DNA from: Candidatus Aerophobota bacterium
Lineage (GTDB): Bacteria; Aerophobota; Aerophobia; Aerophobales; AE-B3A
Length of the DNA: 7,588 nt
NCBI GenBank assembly: GCA_030672445.1
Contig: DAOVGK010000061.1
Span: forward strand, 1 to 7,588
Direction: 5' to 3'
The notes beneath the pieces were generated by a model that was given only the letters and a program-made list of their open reading frames with translations, ran no database searches and was not told the DNA's origin. Made by a program: the position numbers and the translations under genes. How positions within the stretch are numbered: position 1 is the first letter of the stretch; every line of letters starts with the position of its first letter. Below, in pieces: positions 1 through 5,599 of this stretch.

Positions 1-354
1 CCGGATCTCTTTGATTCCATTCTCATTCATTAACACACTCACTACATCGAAACGACACTTAGCCTCTTTTATGTGGTGGTGGGTAAGATAACCTGAGGCT
101 ACTCTGGTAAGATGGCGTCTCTTCTCATAAGAGACAGCTTCCTCGGGCAGACCAAAATGGGTAGATCGGCGCGTTTTTACCTCTACAAATGTTAAGCTGC
201 TGCCTTCCTCTGCCACTATGTCTATCTCTCCGGCTCGAGAGCGATAATTTCTCTCGATAATCCTGTAACCCTTCTTTCTTAAAAAATCAACTGCTGCCTC
301 TTCTCCTTTCCTTCCTAACGAGATTCTTCCGCTGTAACTATTCAGCCTCATCAT
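1..354 (-). CDS. yraN: YraN/UPF0102-family nuclease-like protein, 3' end cut by window edge
   Basis: The frame runs from ATG at 352-354 to base 1 without a stop, giving 118 residues; family members are usually about 115-130, so little is missing. The start MMRLNSYSGR leads to GRKGEEAAVDFLRKKGYRI (14-32), then GEIDIV (42-47), FVEVKTRR (56-63) and RFDVVSV (101-107). These match the degenerate PD-(D/E)xK nuclease core typical of YraN, with D45, E58 and K60 as likely core residues. The family is widespread and mostly uncharacterised; a DNA or RNA processing role is inferred from the fold only. It often sits near lepB/rnhB/trmD, as here, though no rnhB is present. A second in-frame ATG (349-351) is an equally possible start. 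The only Shine-Dalgarno-like bases (GGTG, just upstream) belong to the end of the 357-530 repeat, so expression may be modest. Family call is firm; function is not. Confidence 0.93.
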   Translation of the reverse strand, partial: MMRLNSYSGRISLGRKGEEAAVDFLRKKGYRIIERNYRSRAGEIDIVAEEGSSLTFVEVKTRRSTHFGLPEEAVSYEKRRHLTRVASGYLTHHHIKEAKCRFDVVSVLMNENGIKEIR

Positions 355-356
355 AT

Positions 357-530
357 TTCACCGCCGAGTACACGGAGAACGCAGAGAGGAAAGATAAAAG
401 TATAAAGATTAAAGTTACCAGTTATCATGAACAAAGAAACTCTGTGCGCTCTGCTATCCCTGCGGTCAATAGTTACTTTACGTTTTTCTTTTTGATTCAT
501 CTCTGCGGACTCTGCGATCTCTGCGGTGAA
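357..530. repeat. Imperfect inverted-repeat (MITE-like) element between lepB and yraN
   Basis: The ends are complementary. Bases 359-388 reverse-complemented match 501-530 at about 23 of 30 positions, with the shared outer end CGGTGAA and inner end CTCTGCG. The ends are built from short CTCTGCGG-like units. The element covers nearly all of the 142-base lepB-yraN gap and reaches into lepB. It has no coding capacity of its own. Similar CTCTGCGG-rich repeats are common, from my memory, in environmental bacterial genomes, but I cannot check that here. It could be a non-autonomous mobile element or a hairpin acting on the mRNA. No U-rich tract follows the structure in the direction of transcription, so an intrinsic terminator is unlikely. 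Confidence 0.7.
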
Positions 531-536
531 TAGTTA
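441..536. repeat. Pair of 35-bp direct repeats, 61 bp apart
   Basis: Bases 441-475 and 502-536 are the same 35-bp unit, matching at 29 of 35 positions and ending in AATAGTTA in both. The copy at 502-536 overlaps the lepB end of the inverted-repeat element and encodes the lepB C-terminus; the copy at 441-475 is internal and non-coding. This suggests either a duplication of one end of the element or a nested second insertion. Confidence 0.7.
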
Positions 537-1078
537 TATCCACTTATAATCCTGATTCGCCATAAGGGCCAGTAAATGAGGAATGCTTCCCCCACTATGT
601 CCTTGGCCGGGACAAATCCCCAATAGCGGCCATCGTCACTAGAATCTCGGTTATCACCGAGCATAAACAAAGATCCGGTAGGAATCGGAGTGGGAGGATA
701 TTCATCACGAGGAAAACCAGTGTTCCACTTATCTCTGTGGATAATGTACGGCTCGCTCAGTGGTTCACCATTGACGTAAACCTTCTTATTTTCTATCTTG
801 ATTACGTCCCCTGGCTGTCCAATCACCCTCTTGATAAAGTCTTTGCGAGGATCAAGAGGAAACTTAAAAACAATTATATCGCCCCTTTTTACATTTTTCA
901 GTCCATAAAGAAACTTGTATGCTAGAATACGGTCTCCTATTTGAAGATTTGGCTCCATGGATCCGGAAGGAATATAGAAAGCCTGTACCACAAAAGTACG
1001 TATCAAAAAGGCCAGAATAAAAGCAATGACTATAGTTTCAACTGTTTCCCTCATCCAGGGGAGGAGCCTTTTTCTCAT
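497..1078 (-). CDS. lepB: Signal peptidase I (leader peptidase)
   Basis: This is a membrane serine protease (S26A) that removes signal peptides from exported proteins after Sec or Tat transport. The 193-residue protein has one N-terminal membrane segment (about 14-31), then SGSMEP (38-43) with S40 as the catalytic serine, and [11 protein letters not shown] (81-91) with K83 as the general base. The box-E region [14 protein letters not shown] spans 141-154. The conserved core ends near residue 178. The last ten residues (184-193, [10 protein letters not shown]) and the TGA stop are encoded by the 501-530 arm of a repeat and are probably not ancestral. The tail lies beyond the catalytic domain, so activity is likely kept. 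The ATG overlaps the rplS stop (ATGA, 1075-1078), which points to translational coupling. Type I peptidase with a single membrane anchor is certain by motif. Confidence 0.97.
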   Translation of the reverse strand: MRKRLLPWMRETVETIVIAFILAFLIRTFVVQAFYIPSGSMEPNLQIGDRILAYKFLYGLKNVKRGDIIVFKFPLDPRKDFIKRVIGQPGDVIKIENKKVYVNGEPLSEPYIIHRDKWNTGFPRDEYPPTPIPTGSLFMLGDNRDSSDDGRYWGFVPAKDIVGEAFLIYWPLWRIRIISGYNYSPQRSQSPQR

Positions 1079-1395
1079 CTTTTAGTCCTCCCTCTTCGAT
1101 AGGATAGATTAGCTCTTCTTTCCTTCCCCCGCTTAGTTACCTCTATTTTCTTAATTAAGGGCAAATGTAATGGAAATATTCTTTCTACCCCTATGCCAAA
1201 GGAGACCTTTCTTACGGTAAAGGTTTCCCCCATTCCCCCTCCCCTTCTTCTCAGAACTATTCCCTCAAAAACCTGTGTTCTCTCTCTTTTTCCTTCATGG
1301 ATGCTAAGATGGACAGCCACAGTATCTCCAGGGCGAAACTCTGAAATCTCTTTTTTTACCTGTTTTTCCTCAACTTTTTGTAACTTTGTTTGCAT
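1075..1395 (-). CDS. rplS: 50S ribosomal protein bL19
   Basis: bL19 sits at the 30S-50S interface of the ribosome. The 106 residues carry the family core: [17 protein letters not shown] (19-35), [17 protein letters not shown] (38-54), ETFTVRK (57-63) and [10 protein letters not shown] (68-77). The usual length is about 110-120; this one is short at the C-terminus, ending [12 protein letters not shown]. The chosen ATG places RPGD at about the family's usual distance from the start. It begins inside the end of trmD (26-nt overlap in another frame) with only a weak upstream AGAGA as ribosome site, so coupling to trmD translation is likely. Its stop overlaps the lepB start. The trmD-rplS pairing is one of the most conserved in bacteria. 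Confidence 0.97.
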   Translation of the reverse strand: MQTKLQKVEEKQVKKEISEFRPGDTVAVHLSIHEGKRERTQVFEGIVLRRRGGGMGETFTVRKVSFGIGVERIFPLHLPLIKKIEVTKRGKERRANLSYRRGRTKR

Positions 1396-2131
1396 CAGCC
1401 AATCTCTTTTTAACTTCTCTTAATAGCTGTTTATCGGTCTGACCAGGCTTGATTTTTTTTAATAGATCGGGGCGCTTCCTCAAGGTCACCTCCAGCATTT
1501 TCTTTCTTCGCCATAGCTTGATCTGATAGTGATTCCCGGATAGAAGCACTTCCGGCACTTGCCAGCCACAGAAGTCAGCTGGTCTTGTCCATTGGGGGTA
1601 GTCCAAAAGACCATAATAGAAGGAATCTTCCTTGGCCGAATCTTCGCAGCCTAAAACTCCCGGAAGCATCCTGGCCACCACATCTACAATTACCATAGCT
1701 GCTAGTTCTCCCCCCGTGAGCACGTAGTCCCCTAACGATATTTCCTCATCTACTAAATGCTCCCTTACTCTCTCATCTACGCCCTCGTAATGCCCGCAAA
1801 TTAAAAGCAGAGCTTCTTTCTTAGCAAGCTCCTTCGCTTTTTCTTGACAAAAAGGTATCCCTTGAGGAGAGAGGAGGATGACCCGGGAGGGGGCATCAGT
1901 CTGAGTTTTGATTTTCCCTACTGCTTCAAAAAGAGGTTCCGGCTTCATAACCATACCTACCCCGCCTCCGAAAGGTAAATCATCCACTGTCCGATGCTTG
2001 TTATAGGCAAATTCGCGCAAGTTATGAAGATTGATTTCCAAAATCCCCTTTTTCCTGGCCCTTTTGATAATGCTCTCGTCAAAAGGACCCTGAAACATAG
2101 AAGGAAACAGGGTGATAATGTCCACTCGCAT
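1370..2131 (-). CDS. trmD: tRNA (guanine-N1)-methyltransferase
   Basis: TrmD uses S-adenosylmethionine to methylate G37 next to the anticodon of tRNAs reading CNN codons and some others, preventing +1 frameshifting. It is a SPOUT-family dimer with a trefoil knot that binds the cofactor. Visible motifs are [10 protein letters not shown] (1-10), [13 protein letters not shown] (50-62), LLSPQG (86-91), [10 protein letters not shown] (113-122), [13 protein letters not shown] (130-142), R154 in [14 protein letters not shown] (168-171) with the catalytic aspartate at D169, and DYPQWTRP (178-185). At 253 residues it is full length. The ATG lies 9 nt after the khpA stop, and GGAGGA within the last khpA codons is the likely ribosome site, at rather long spacing (14 nt). 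rimM, often just upstream in this cluster, is not present. The gene's 3' end overlaps rplS. Confidence 0.98.
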   Translation of the reverse strand: MRVDIITLFPSMFQGPFDESIIKRARKKGILEINLHNLREFAYNKHRTVDDLPFGGGVGMVMKPEPLFEAVGKIKTQTDAPSRVILLSPQGIPFCQEKAKELAKKEALLLICGHYEGVDERVREHLVDEEISLGDYVLTGGELAAMVIVDVVARMLPGVLGCEDSAKEDSFYYGLLDYPQWTRPADFCGWQVPEVLLSGNHYQIKLWRRKKMLEVTLRKRPDLLKKIKPGQTDKQLLREVKKRLADANKVTKS

Positions 2132-2140
2132 TATAGATGC

Positions 2141-2374
2141 TTATTCCTCCAGAATTTCCAACATTACCCTTTTTCTCAATTTAGCTGCAGCTGCCCCTAC
2201 GATTGTCCGTAAGGCATTAGCCACCCTACCTCCTCTTCCAATCACCTTACCCATATCTTCTTTGGCCACCGAAATCTCCAGAAGAATGACTTTCTCTGCC
2301 TTTATTTCCTGCACTTTCACCTCGTCGGGAGCGTCCACTATCTGCTTGACAATGTACTCCACTAACTCACGCAT
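2141..2374 (-). CDS. khpA: KH-domain RNA-binding protein KhpA
   Basis: This 77-residue protein is essentially one KH domain. The GXXG loop appears as IGRGGR (45-50) after MGKVIG, followed by the helix ANALRTIVGAAAAKL (52-66). The opening MRELVEYIVKQIVDAPDEVKV is typical of the family. KhpA proteins bind many RNAs; in Firmicutes KhpA pairs with KhpB/EloR and influences cell elongation and division, but whether that applies in this organism is unknown. The position between rpsP and trmD is the classical one. The start is fixed by a perfect AAGGAGG (2380-2386) 5 nt before the ATG. The reading frame stays open for 20 charged codons upstream, without a standard start codon. Confidence 0.95.
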   Translation of the reverse strand: MRELVEYIVKQIVDAPDEVKVQEIKAEKVILLEISVAKEDMGKVIGRGGRVANALRTIVGAAAAKLRKRVMLEILEE

Positions 2375-2424
2375 CTCAGCCTCCTTGTTTAGCTCAGATT
2401 CAGCCTTTTCTTTTTCCAGCTCTC

Positions 2425-2679
2425 TTAAGATATCTCATGGTGAGAAACAATGGAAAAATTTACTAACAACTTCTTCACAGAATTTGTAAGCTCTGCCCCT
2501 TTACTTATCCAATCCAGTATTTTTTCTTTGTCTGCCTCCACCTTTTTCTGGCGAGGATCGTACCACCCCAATCGGTCAATAAATCTTCCCTTGGATAAAG
2601 AACGTGAATCCGCTACGACTATGCGGTAAAAAGGAATCTTTTTAGCTCCCACCCTTCTCAGTCCAATCTTTGTCGCCAC
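2425..2679 (-). CDS. rpsP: 30S ribosomal protein bS16
   Basis: bS16 is a small-subunit protein needed for 30S assembly. The 84 residues show the family pattern: MATKIGLRRVGAKKIPFYRIVV (1-22, in two conserved blocks), ADSRS (23-27), GRFIDRLGWYDP (31-42) and the later helix ILDWISKGAELTNSVKKLL (54-72). The length is normal (about 80-95). The start is GTG at 2677-2679, preceded by AAGGAAGGAG at 2687-2696 with a 7-nt gap, which is a strong ribosome site. It lies 17 bp after rpe. The tail NFSIVSHHEIS is plausible for the family. The next 50 bp hold no gene before khpA. Confidence 0.97.
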   Translation of the reverse strand: MATKIGLRRVGAKKIPFYRIVVADSRSLSKGRFIDRLGWYDPRQKKVEADKEKILDWISKGAELTNSVKKLLVNFSIVSHHEIS

Positions 2680-2696
2680 TGGACAACTCCTTCCTT

Positions 2697-3362
2697 TTAT
2701 CTTGAAAACAATGAGCCACAGCTTCTTTTTAATTCAAATATGGCCTCTTTTGGATCATTGGCATTGAAAATAGCCGTTCCTGCTACCAAGACAGTTGCCC
2801 CTGAAGCGGCTACCTCTTTAGCAGTGGCCTGATTTATTCCCCCATCCACCTCGATTTCCAAGGAAAGCCCTTTCTCCCTGGCAATTTCCCTCAAGGTTCT
2901 TATCTTTGGCAGAACCCAGGAAAGAAATCCCTGAGCTCCAAAGCCGGGGTTTACAGTCATGGGAAGAACCAGATCCACCCGAGCCAAAATATGCTCTAAT
3001 TGGCCCAGAGAGGTGGAGGGGTTTAGAGCAACCCCGGCCCTGACCCCTTCTTTTTTAATCAGAGTAATTAACCGATCTAAATGATGGGATGTTTCAACAT
3101 GCACGGTAATTAAATCACAGGCTGCTCTGGCAAATGGGACAATCCATTCTTGGGGATTATCTACCATCAAATGAGCCTCAAAAGGCAGATCAACCTTGTC
3201 TCTCAATGACCTCACTATATCGGGACCAAATGTTATATTGGGAACAAAATGTCCATCCATGATGTCGAAGTGAAGACTATCAGCTGCTTTTTCTACTTTT
3301 CTGACTGCCTCATAAAGATCGCTGAAGTCGGCTGCAAGAATAGAAGCTGCTATCTTGACCAT
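2697..3362 (-). CDS. rpe: Ribulose-phosphate 3-epimerase
   Basis: Rpe interconverts D-ribulose 5-phosphate and D-xylulose 5-phosphate in the pentose phosphate pathway, as a cytoplasmic metal-dependent (beta/alpha)8 barrel. The 221 residues are full length. Visible motifs are ASILAADFSDL (6-16), LHFDIMDGHFVPNITFG (30-46), AHLMVDNP (63-70), MTVNPGFGAQGF (135-146), EIEVDGGI (169-176) and VAGTAIF (193-199). Metal and acid-base residues by analogy are H31, D33, H64 and D173. The phosphate-binding loop reads NPGFGAQ where GGQ is more usual, a mild change. The ATG is at 3360-3362 with only a distant AAAGGA upstream. A PASTA protein just upstream recalls the pknB-rsgA-rpe order of many bacteria, here with neither kinase domain nor rsgA. 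Confidence 0.97.
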   Translation of the reverse strand: MVKIAASILAADFSDLYEAVRKVEKAADSLHFDIMDGHFVPNITFGPDIVRSLRDKVDLPFEAHLMVDNPQEWIVPFARAACDLITVHVETSHHLDRLITLIKKEGVRAGVALNPSTSLGQLEHILARVDLVLPMTVNPGFGAQGFLSWVLPKIRTLREIAREKGLSLEIEVDGGINQATAKEVAASGATVLVAGTAIFNANDPKEAIFELKRSCGSLFSR

Positions 3363-3404
3363 CTATCCGGTCTCATTCCTTTTCGAAGATTAAGATGTTT
3401 GGAT

Positions 3405-4367
3405 CTACTCAACTTTACTGACTCTTATTAATACATTATCCAAGTAAGAGCGAATCTCCCCCTTTTCAACCACAACAGCCCCAATCCATACTTTTTCCCC
3501 TGGATTCCTCCGTCCATAATCGAGGATTTTCTTTCCCTGAGTATCGATAACCACTACCTTAACTGACCTTTTGACCCACCCCACAGGAATCTGAACCGGA
3601 ATCAATATCCACTTTGAGATTTGAGATAATGAAGGTTTCTTTTCTCTATAAAAGGCACTTACCAAAAGATCAATTGGGGTCTCCGAATCTATTCTGGATC
3701 CAGGAAGCGGAGATTGAGAAAGAATAACTTCTTCTTCTTTTAAAGAAGGAGACTCTTTTATCTTGCCTATCTTTAAAGGTAACTTCTCAAGAAGATCTTT
3801 TACCTCCCCCACCTTTTTTCCTACAAAATTAGACATATAAAAATGGGCATTTCTTTTACCCAGACTTACTAGTACACTTATACCTTCCCGTGGATTTATA
3901 TTAGTCTGGGGAGGAGGATCTTGAGCTATAATAGCCCCTTGAGGAAGTTCAGCATAGACATAACTTAAATCTCTAAACTTCAATCCTCTCTGAGACAGAT
4001 AGACCTTGGCCTCTCTTACTCTTTTACCTACCAAGGAAGGCGCAGATAGCACCTTCCTTCCCTCACTTACAACAACCTCGATTTCCCTGTCCTTATGTAC
4101 TCTTGTCCCGGGAGAAGGGAATTGAGAAATGATAACGCCTCCGGGAACTTGAAGGGAATATTCCTGGCCAACTATCTTGAGAGCCAGATCCCGCTCACTC
4201 AAAATAATAGCTGCTTCCTTTATCTCTTTGCCAGCAATATAAGGGACTTCTATTGTCTTCGACGGGACCAATACCCTGAGAGTCAAAAAGCCAATTCCCA
4301 TAGACAATCCTACTAGAGAAACAAATATCCCTATAGCTCTTAAAAAGGACCTCAACCACCCGGTCAA
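3405..4367 (-). CDS. Membrane-anchored PASTA-domain protein without kinase domain
   Basis: The 320-residue protein has a short basic N-terminus, one membrane segment (about 10-34), then three PASTA repeats at roughly 38-103, 105-170 and 175-238. Each carries the usual pattern of a V/L-G-K or A-G-K entry, an alpha helix and a late I-Q/S-P-x-P-G-like turn (ISQFPSPGTRV, IAQDPPPQTNI, LSQSPLPGSRI). A separate C-terminal beta-rich domain follows (about 255-320). PASTA repeats in PknB kinases and penicillin-binding proteins bind or sense peptidoglycan, so an extracytoplasmic wall-sensing role is likely, but no kinase or transpeptidase domain exists here. The start is TTG (4365-4367), with GAGGAG (4373-4378) 5 nt upstream inside the last rplT codons and only 2 nt between the genes, so co-translation with rplT is likely. 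Exact function is unknown. Confidence 0.88.
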   Translation of the reverse strand: MTGWLRSFLRAIGIFVSLVGLSMGIGFLTLRVLVPSKTIEVPYIAGKEIKEAAIILSERDLALKIVGQEYSLQVPGGVIISQFPSPGTRVHKDREIEVVVSEGRKVLSAPSLVGKRVREAKVYLSQRGLKFRDLSYVYAELPQGAIIAQDPPPQTNINPREGISVLVSLGKRNAHFYMSNFVGKKVGEVKDLLEKLPLKIGKIKESPSLKEEEVILSQSPLPGSRIDSETPIDLLVSAFYREKKPSLSQISKWILIPVQIPVGWVKRSVKVVVIDTQGKKILDYGRRNPGEKVWIGAVVVEKGEIRSYLDNVLIRVSKVE

Positions 4368-4369
4368 CT

Positions 4370-4729
4370 CTACTCCTCTAGTCCTTTCCTAGCTCTCTTT
4401 ATCAATTCTGAGAACGCGGAAGGTTCACTAATGGCTAACTCCGAGAGAACTTTTCTGTTTAGTTTGATATTAGCCTTCTTTAGCCCTCTTATAAAAAGAC
4501 TATAAGGGATTCCTTCCTTGCGAGAGGCAGCGTTAATCCTAGCAATCCAGAGTCTTCTGAAATCTCTCTTTCTTTTTTTTCTACCCTTATACTTGGCAGA
4601 AAGTGCTTTCTTTAGAGCCTCGCTTGCCAGAGTGTAAAGCTTGCTCCTCCCCCCTCTATATCCCTTAGCAAGCCTCAATATTCTCTTTCTCTTTTTAGTG
4701 TGAATTGTGCCTCTTTTTACTCTCGTCAT
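4370..4729 (-). CDS. rplT: 50S ribosomal protein bL20
   Basis: bL20 binds 23S rRNA early in large-subunit assembly and, in many bacteria, represses its own operon by binding the mRNA. The 119 residues match the family along their whole length: MTRVKRGTIHTKKRKRILRL (1-20), AKGYRGGRSKLY (21-32), DFRRLWIARINAA (56-68), YSLFIRGLKKANI (76-88) and LNRKVLSELAI (90-100). The basic N-terminal arm and the globular RNA-binding part are both intact. It follows rpmI by 9 bp, with GAGGAA near the ATG as ribosome site. The infC-rpmI-rplT order is near universal in bacteria. Confidence 0.98.
   Translation of the reverse strand: MTRVKRGTIHTKKRKRILRLAKGYRGGRSKLYTLASEALKKALSAKYKGRKKRKRDFRRLWIARINAASRKEGIPYSLFIRGLKKANIKLNRKVLSELAISEPSAFSELIKRARKGLEE
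4373..4378 (-). promoter_or_regulatory. Ribosome binding site for the TTG-started PASTA gene
   Basis: The minus strand reads GAGGAG, formed by the last two codons of rplT, 5 nt before TTG 4365-4367. This strong site in a 2-nt gap supports the TTG start and suggests that ribosomes ending rplT restart on the PASTA gene. Confidence 0.7.
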
Positions 4730-4738
4730 TAAATTCCT

Positions 4739-4930
4739 CTATGAAACCAATCTTTTGATCCTCCTGGTGTCTCCTTTACCCAATACTACATTTTTTCTCA
4801 AGTTTCTTTTTTTCTTAGAGGATTTTTTGACCTTCAAATGACCACCAAAGGCCTGACTTCTTTTCATTTTTCCCTTTTTGGTCTTTTTAAATCGCTTCAT
4901 TGACCCTCTATGACTTTTAATTTTAGGCAT
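4739..4930 (-). CDS. rpmI: 50S ribosomal protein bL35
   Basis: bL35 is a small, very basic protein of the large subunit. The 63 residues begin [20 protein letters not shown] (1-20), go on to [21 protein letters not shown] (24-44) and end in [10 protein letters not shown], matching the family's usual 60-66 residues. AAGGG lies 9 nt before the ATG and a closer GAGGA also exists. The gap upstream to infC is 96 bp, by far the longest in this half of the operon, and most of it is a palindromic repeat. In E. coli, bL35 is translationally coupled to bL20 repression; whether that holds here cannot be told. Confidence 0.97.
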   Translation of the reverse strand: MPKIKSHRGSMKRFKKTKKGKMKRSQAFGGHLKVKKSSKKKRNLRKNVVLGKGDTRRIKRLVS

Positions 4931-4953
4931 TCCTCTCGTCCCTTTCTCCTGAA

Positions 4954-5025
4954 GTTTACCCTGTTAGATAGTAAACCCTGTGGGATAATGAATATCCAAC
5001 AGGGTAAATATCTAACAGGGTTTAC
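4954..5025. repeat. Nested palindrome in the infC-rpmI gap
   Basis: Four 16-17-bp copies of one motif, close to GTAAACCCTGTTAGATA, are arranged as two copies in one direction (4954-4970, 4971-4987), a 5-base loop (4988-4992) and two copies in the opposite direction (4993-5008, 5009-5025). The outer pair matches at 15 of 17 positions and the inner pair at about 13 of 17. RNA from the minus strand could fold into one imperfect hairpin of about 33 bp, or into alternatives, since each copy can pair with either opposite one. The block ends 1 nt from the infC stop codon. No T-run follows on the transcribed side, so it is not a normal terminator. It may be a REP/MITE-like insertion or a control element for rpmI-rplT. 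Confidence 0.75.
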
Positions 5026-5026
5026 C

Positions 5027-5548
5027 TCACTTTGCTGGCTTAGGTATCAAATACTGCTCTATGCTTCTACCACTGACAGAAGGAGGAGAGTCAACCTTAC
5101 TAAAGTCTTGCGCTTCCTGAGCTATTCGCTTGAGAATCATTTCTCCTCGATCCTTATAGATCATTTCTCTCCCCCTGAATCGAAGAGTAATTTTTACTCT
5201 ATGCCCGTCTTTTAAAAACTTACATATTTTCCTCATCTTCACTTCGAGATCGTGCTCCCCTATCCTGTAGCTTAGTCTTACCTCTTTTAATACGTTAGTA
5301 GAGTGTTTTTTCCCCGATTTCTTTCTCCGTTTTTCCTGTTGATATTTGAACTTACCGTAATCCAGAATTCTACAGACAGGAGGATTGGCCTCCGGGGCCA
5401 CCTCCACCAGGTCCAGTCCTTGTTCTCGCGCAATTTTTAAGGCCTCTTGGCGTGAGACAATCCCCTTCTGTTCACCGTCCTGGTCGATAAGTCTTACTCT
5501 CTTAGCCCTTATCTGATCGTTTATCGCAATCTTCGCCTTTATTCTAAT
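5027..5548 (-). CDS. infC: Translation initiation factor IF-3, probable ATT start
   Basis: IF-3 keeps the 30S subunit free and checks start-codon pairing. The N-domain shows INDQIRAKRVRLIDQDGEQ (9-27) and LDLVEVAP (45-52), followed by the signature CRILDYGKFKY (59-69); a basic linker leads to the C-domain with LKEVRLSYRIGEHDLEVK and HRVKITLRFRGRE. No ATG, GTG or TTG exists in frame before conserved residue 48 (GTG at 5405-5407, inside the N-domain), and the frame is open only back to the thrS stop. The best start is ATT at 5546-5548, 4 nt after AAAGGGGG (5553-5560), giving a normal 173 residues; ATT at 5528-5530 (167 residues) is the alternative. AUU-type starts are the known basis of IF-3 autoregulation in E. 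coli. Identity is certain; the exact start is inferred. Confidence 0.95.
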   Translation of the reverse strand: MRIKAKIAINDQIRAKRVRLIDQDGEQKGIVSRQEALKIAREQGLDLVEVAPEANPPVCRILDYGKFKYQQEKRRKKSGKKHSTNVLKEVRLSYRIGEHDLEVKMRKICKFLKDGHRVKITLRFRGREMIYKDRGEMILKRIAQEAQDFSKVDSPPSVSGRSIEQYLIPKPAK

Positions 5549-5552
5549 TCTT

Positions 5553-5560
5553 CCCCCTTT
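5553..5560 (-). promoter_or_regulatory. Ribosome binding site deciding the infC ATT start
   Basis: On the minus strand this reads AAAGGGGG, which pairs with the 16S rRNA tail along its length if one G-U wobble is allowed. It ends 4 nt before ATT 5546-5548. Its presence in the short thrS-infC gap favours that codon over the second ATT at 5528-5530, whose upstream AAGG is weaker. Confidence 0.6.
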
Positions 5561-5599
5561 AAACGACGTGGTTGAACCTTTAGTTAGCTTAGCTACCTT

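Noticed and set aside
357..536. Possible CRISPR array from repeated units
   Set aside because: Copies are imperfect, few, in both orientations and unevenly spaced, with no cas genes.
737..2489. Plus-strand open frames opposite lepB, rplS, trmD and khpA
   Set aside because: Each lies opposite a well-supported gene, has low-complexity Ser/Phe-rich content and no recognisable domain.
4954..5025. Intrinsic terminator after infC
   Set aside because: The hairpin is long and AT-mixed and is followed on the transcribed strand by a purine-rich ribosome-site region, not a U-run.
4910..5215. Plus-strand frame covering the infC-rpmI palindrome
   Set aside because: It reads through the repeat and the antisense of infC, with no family resemblance and no ribosome site.
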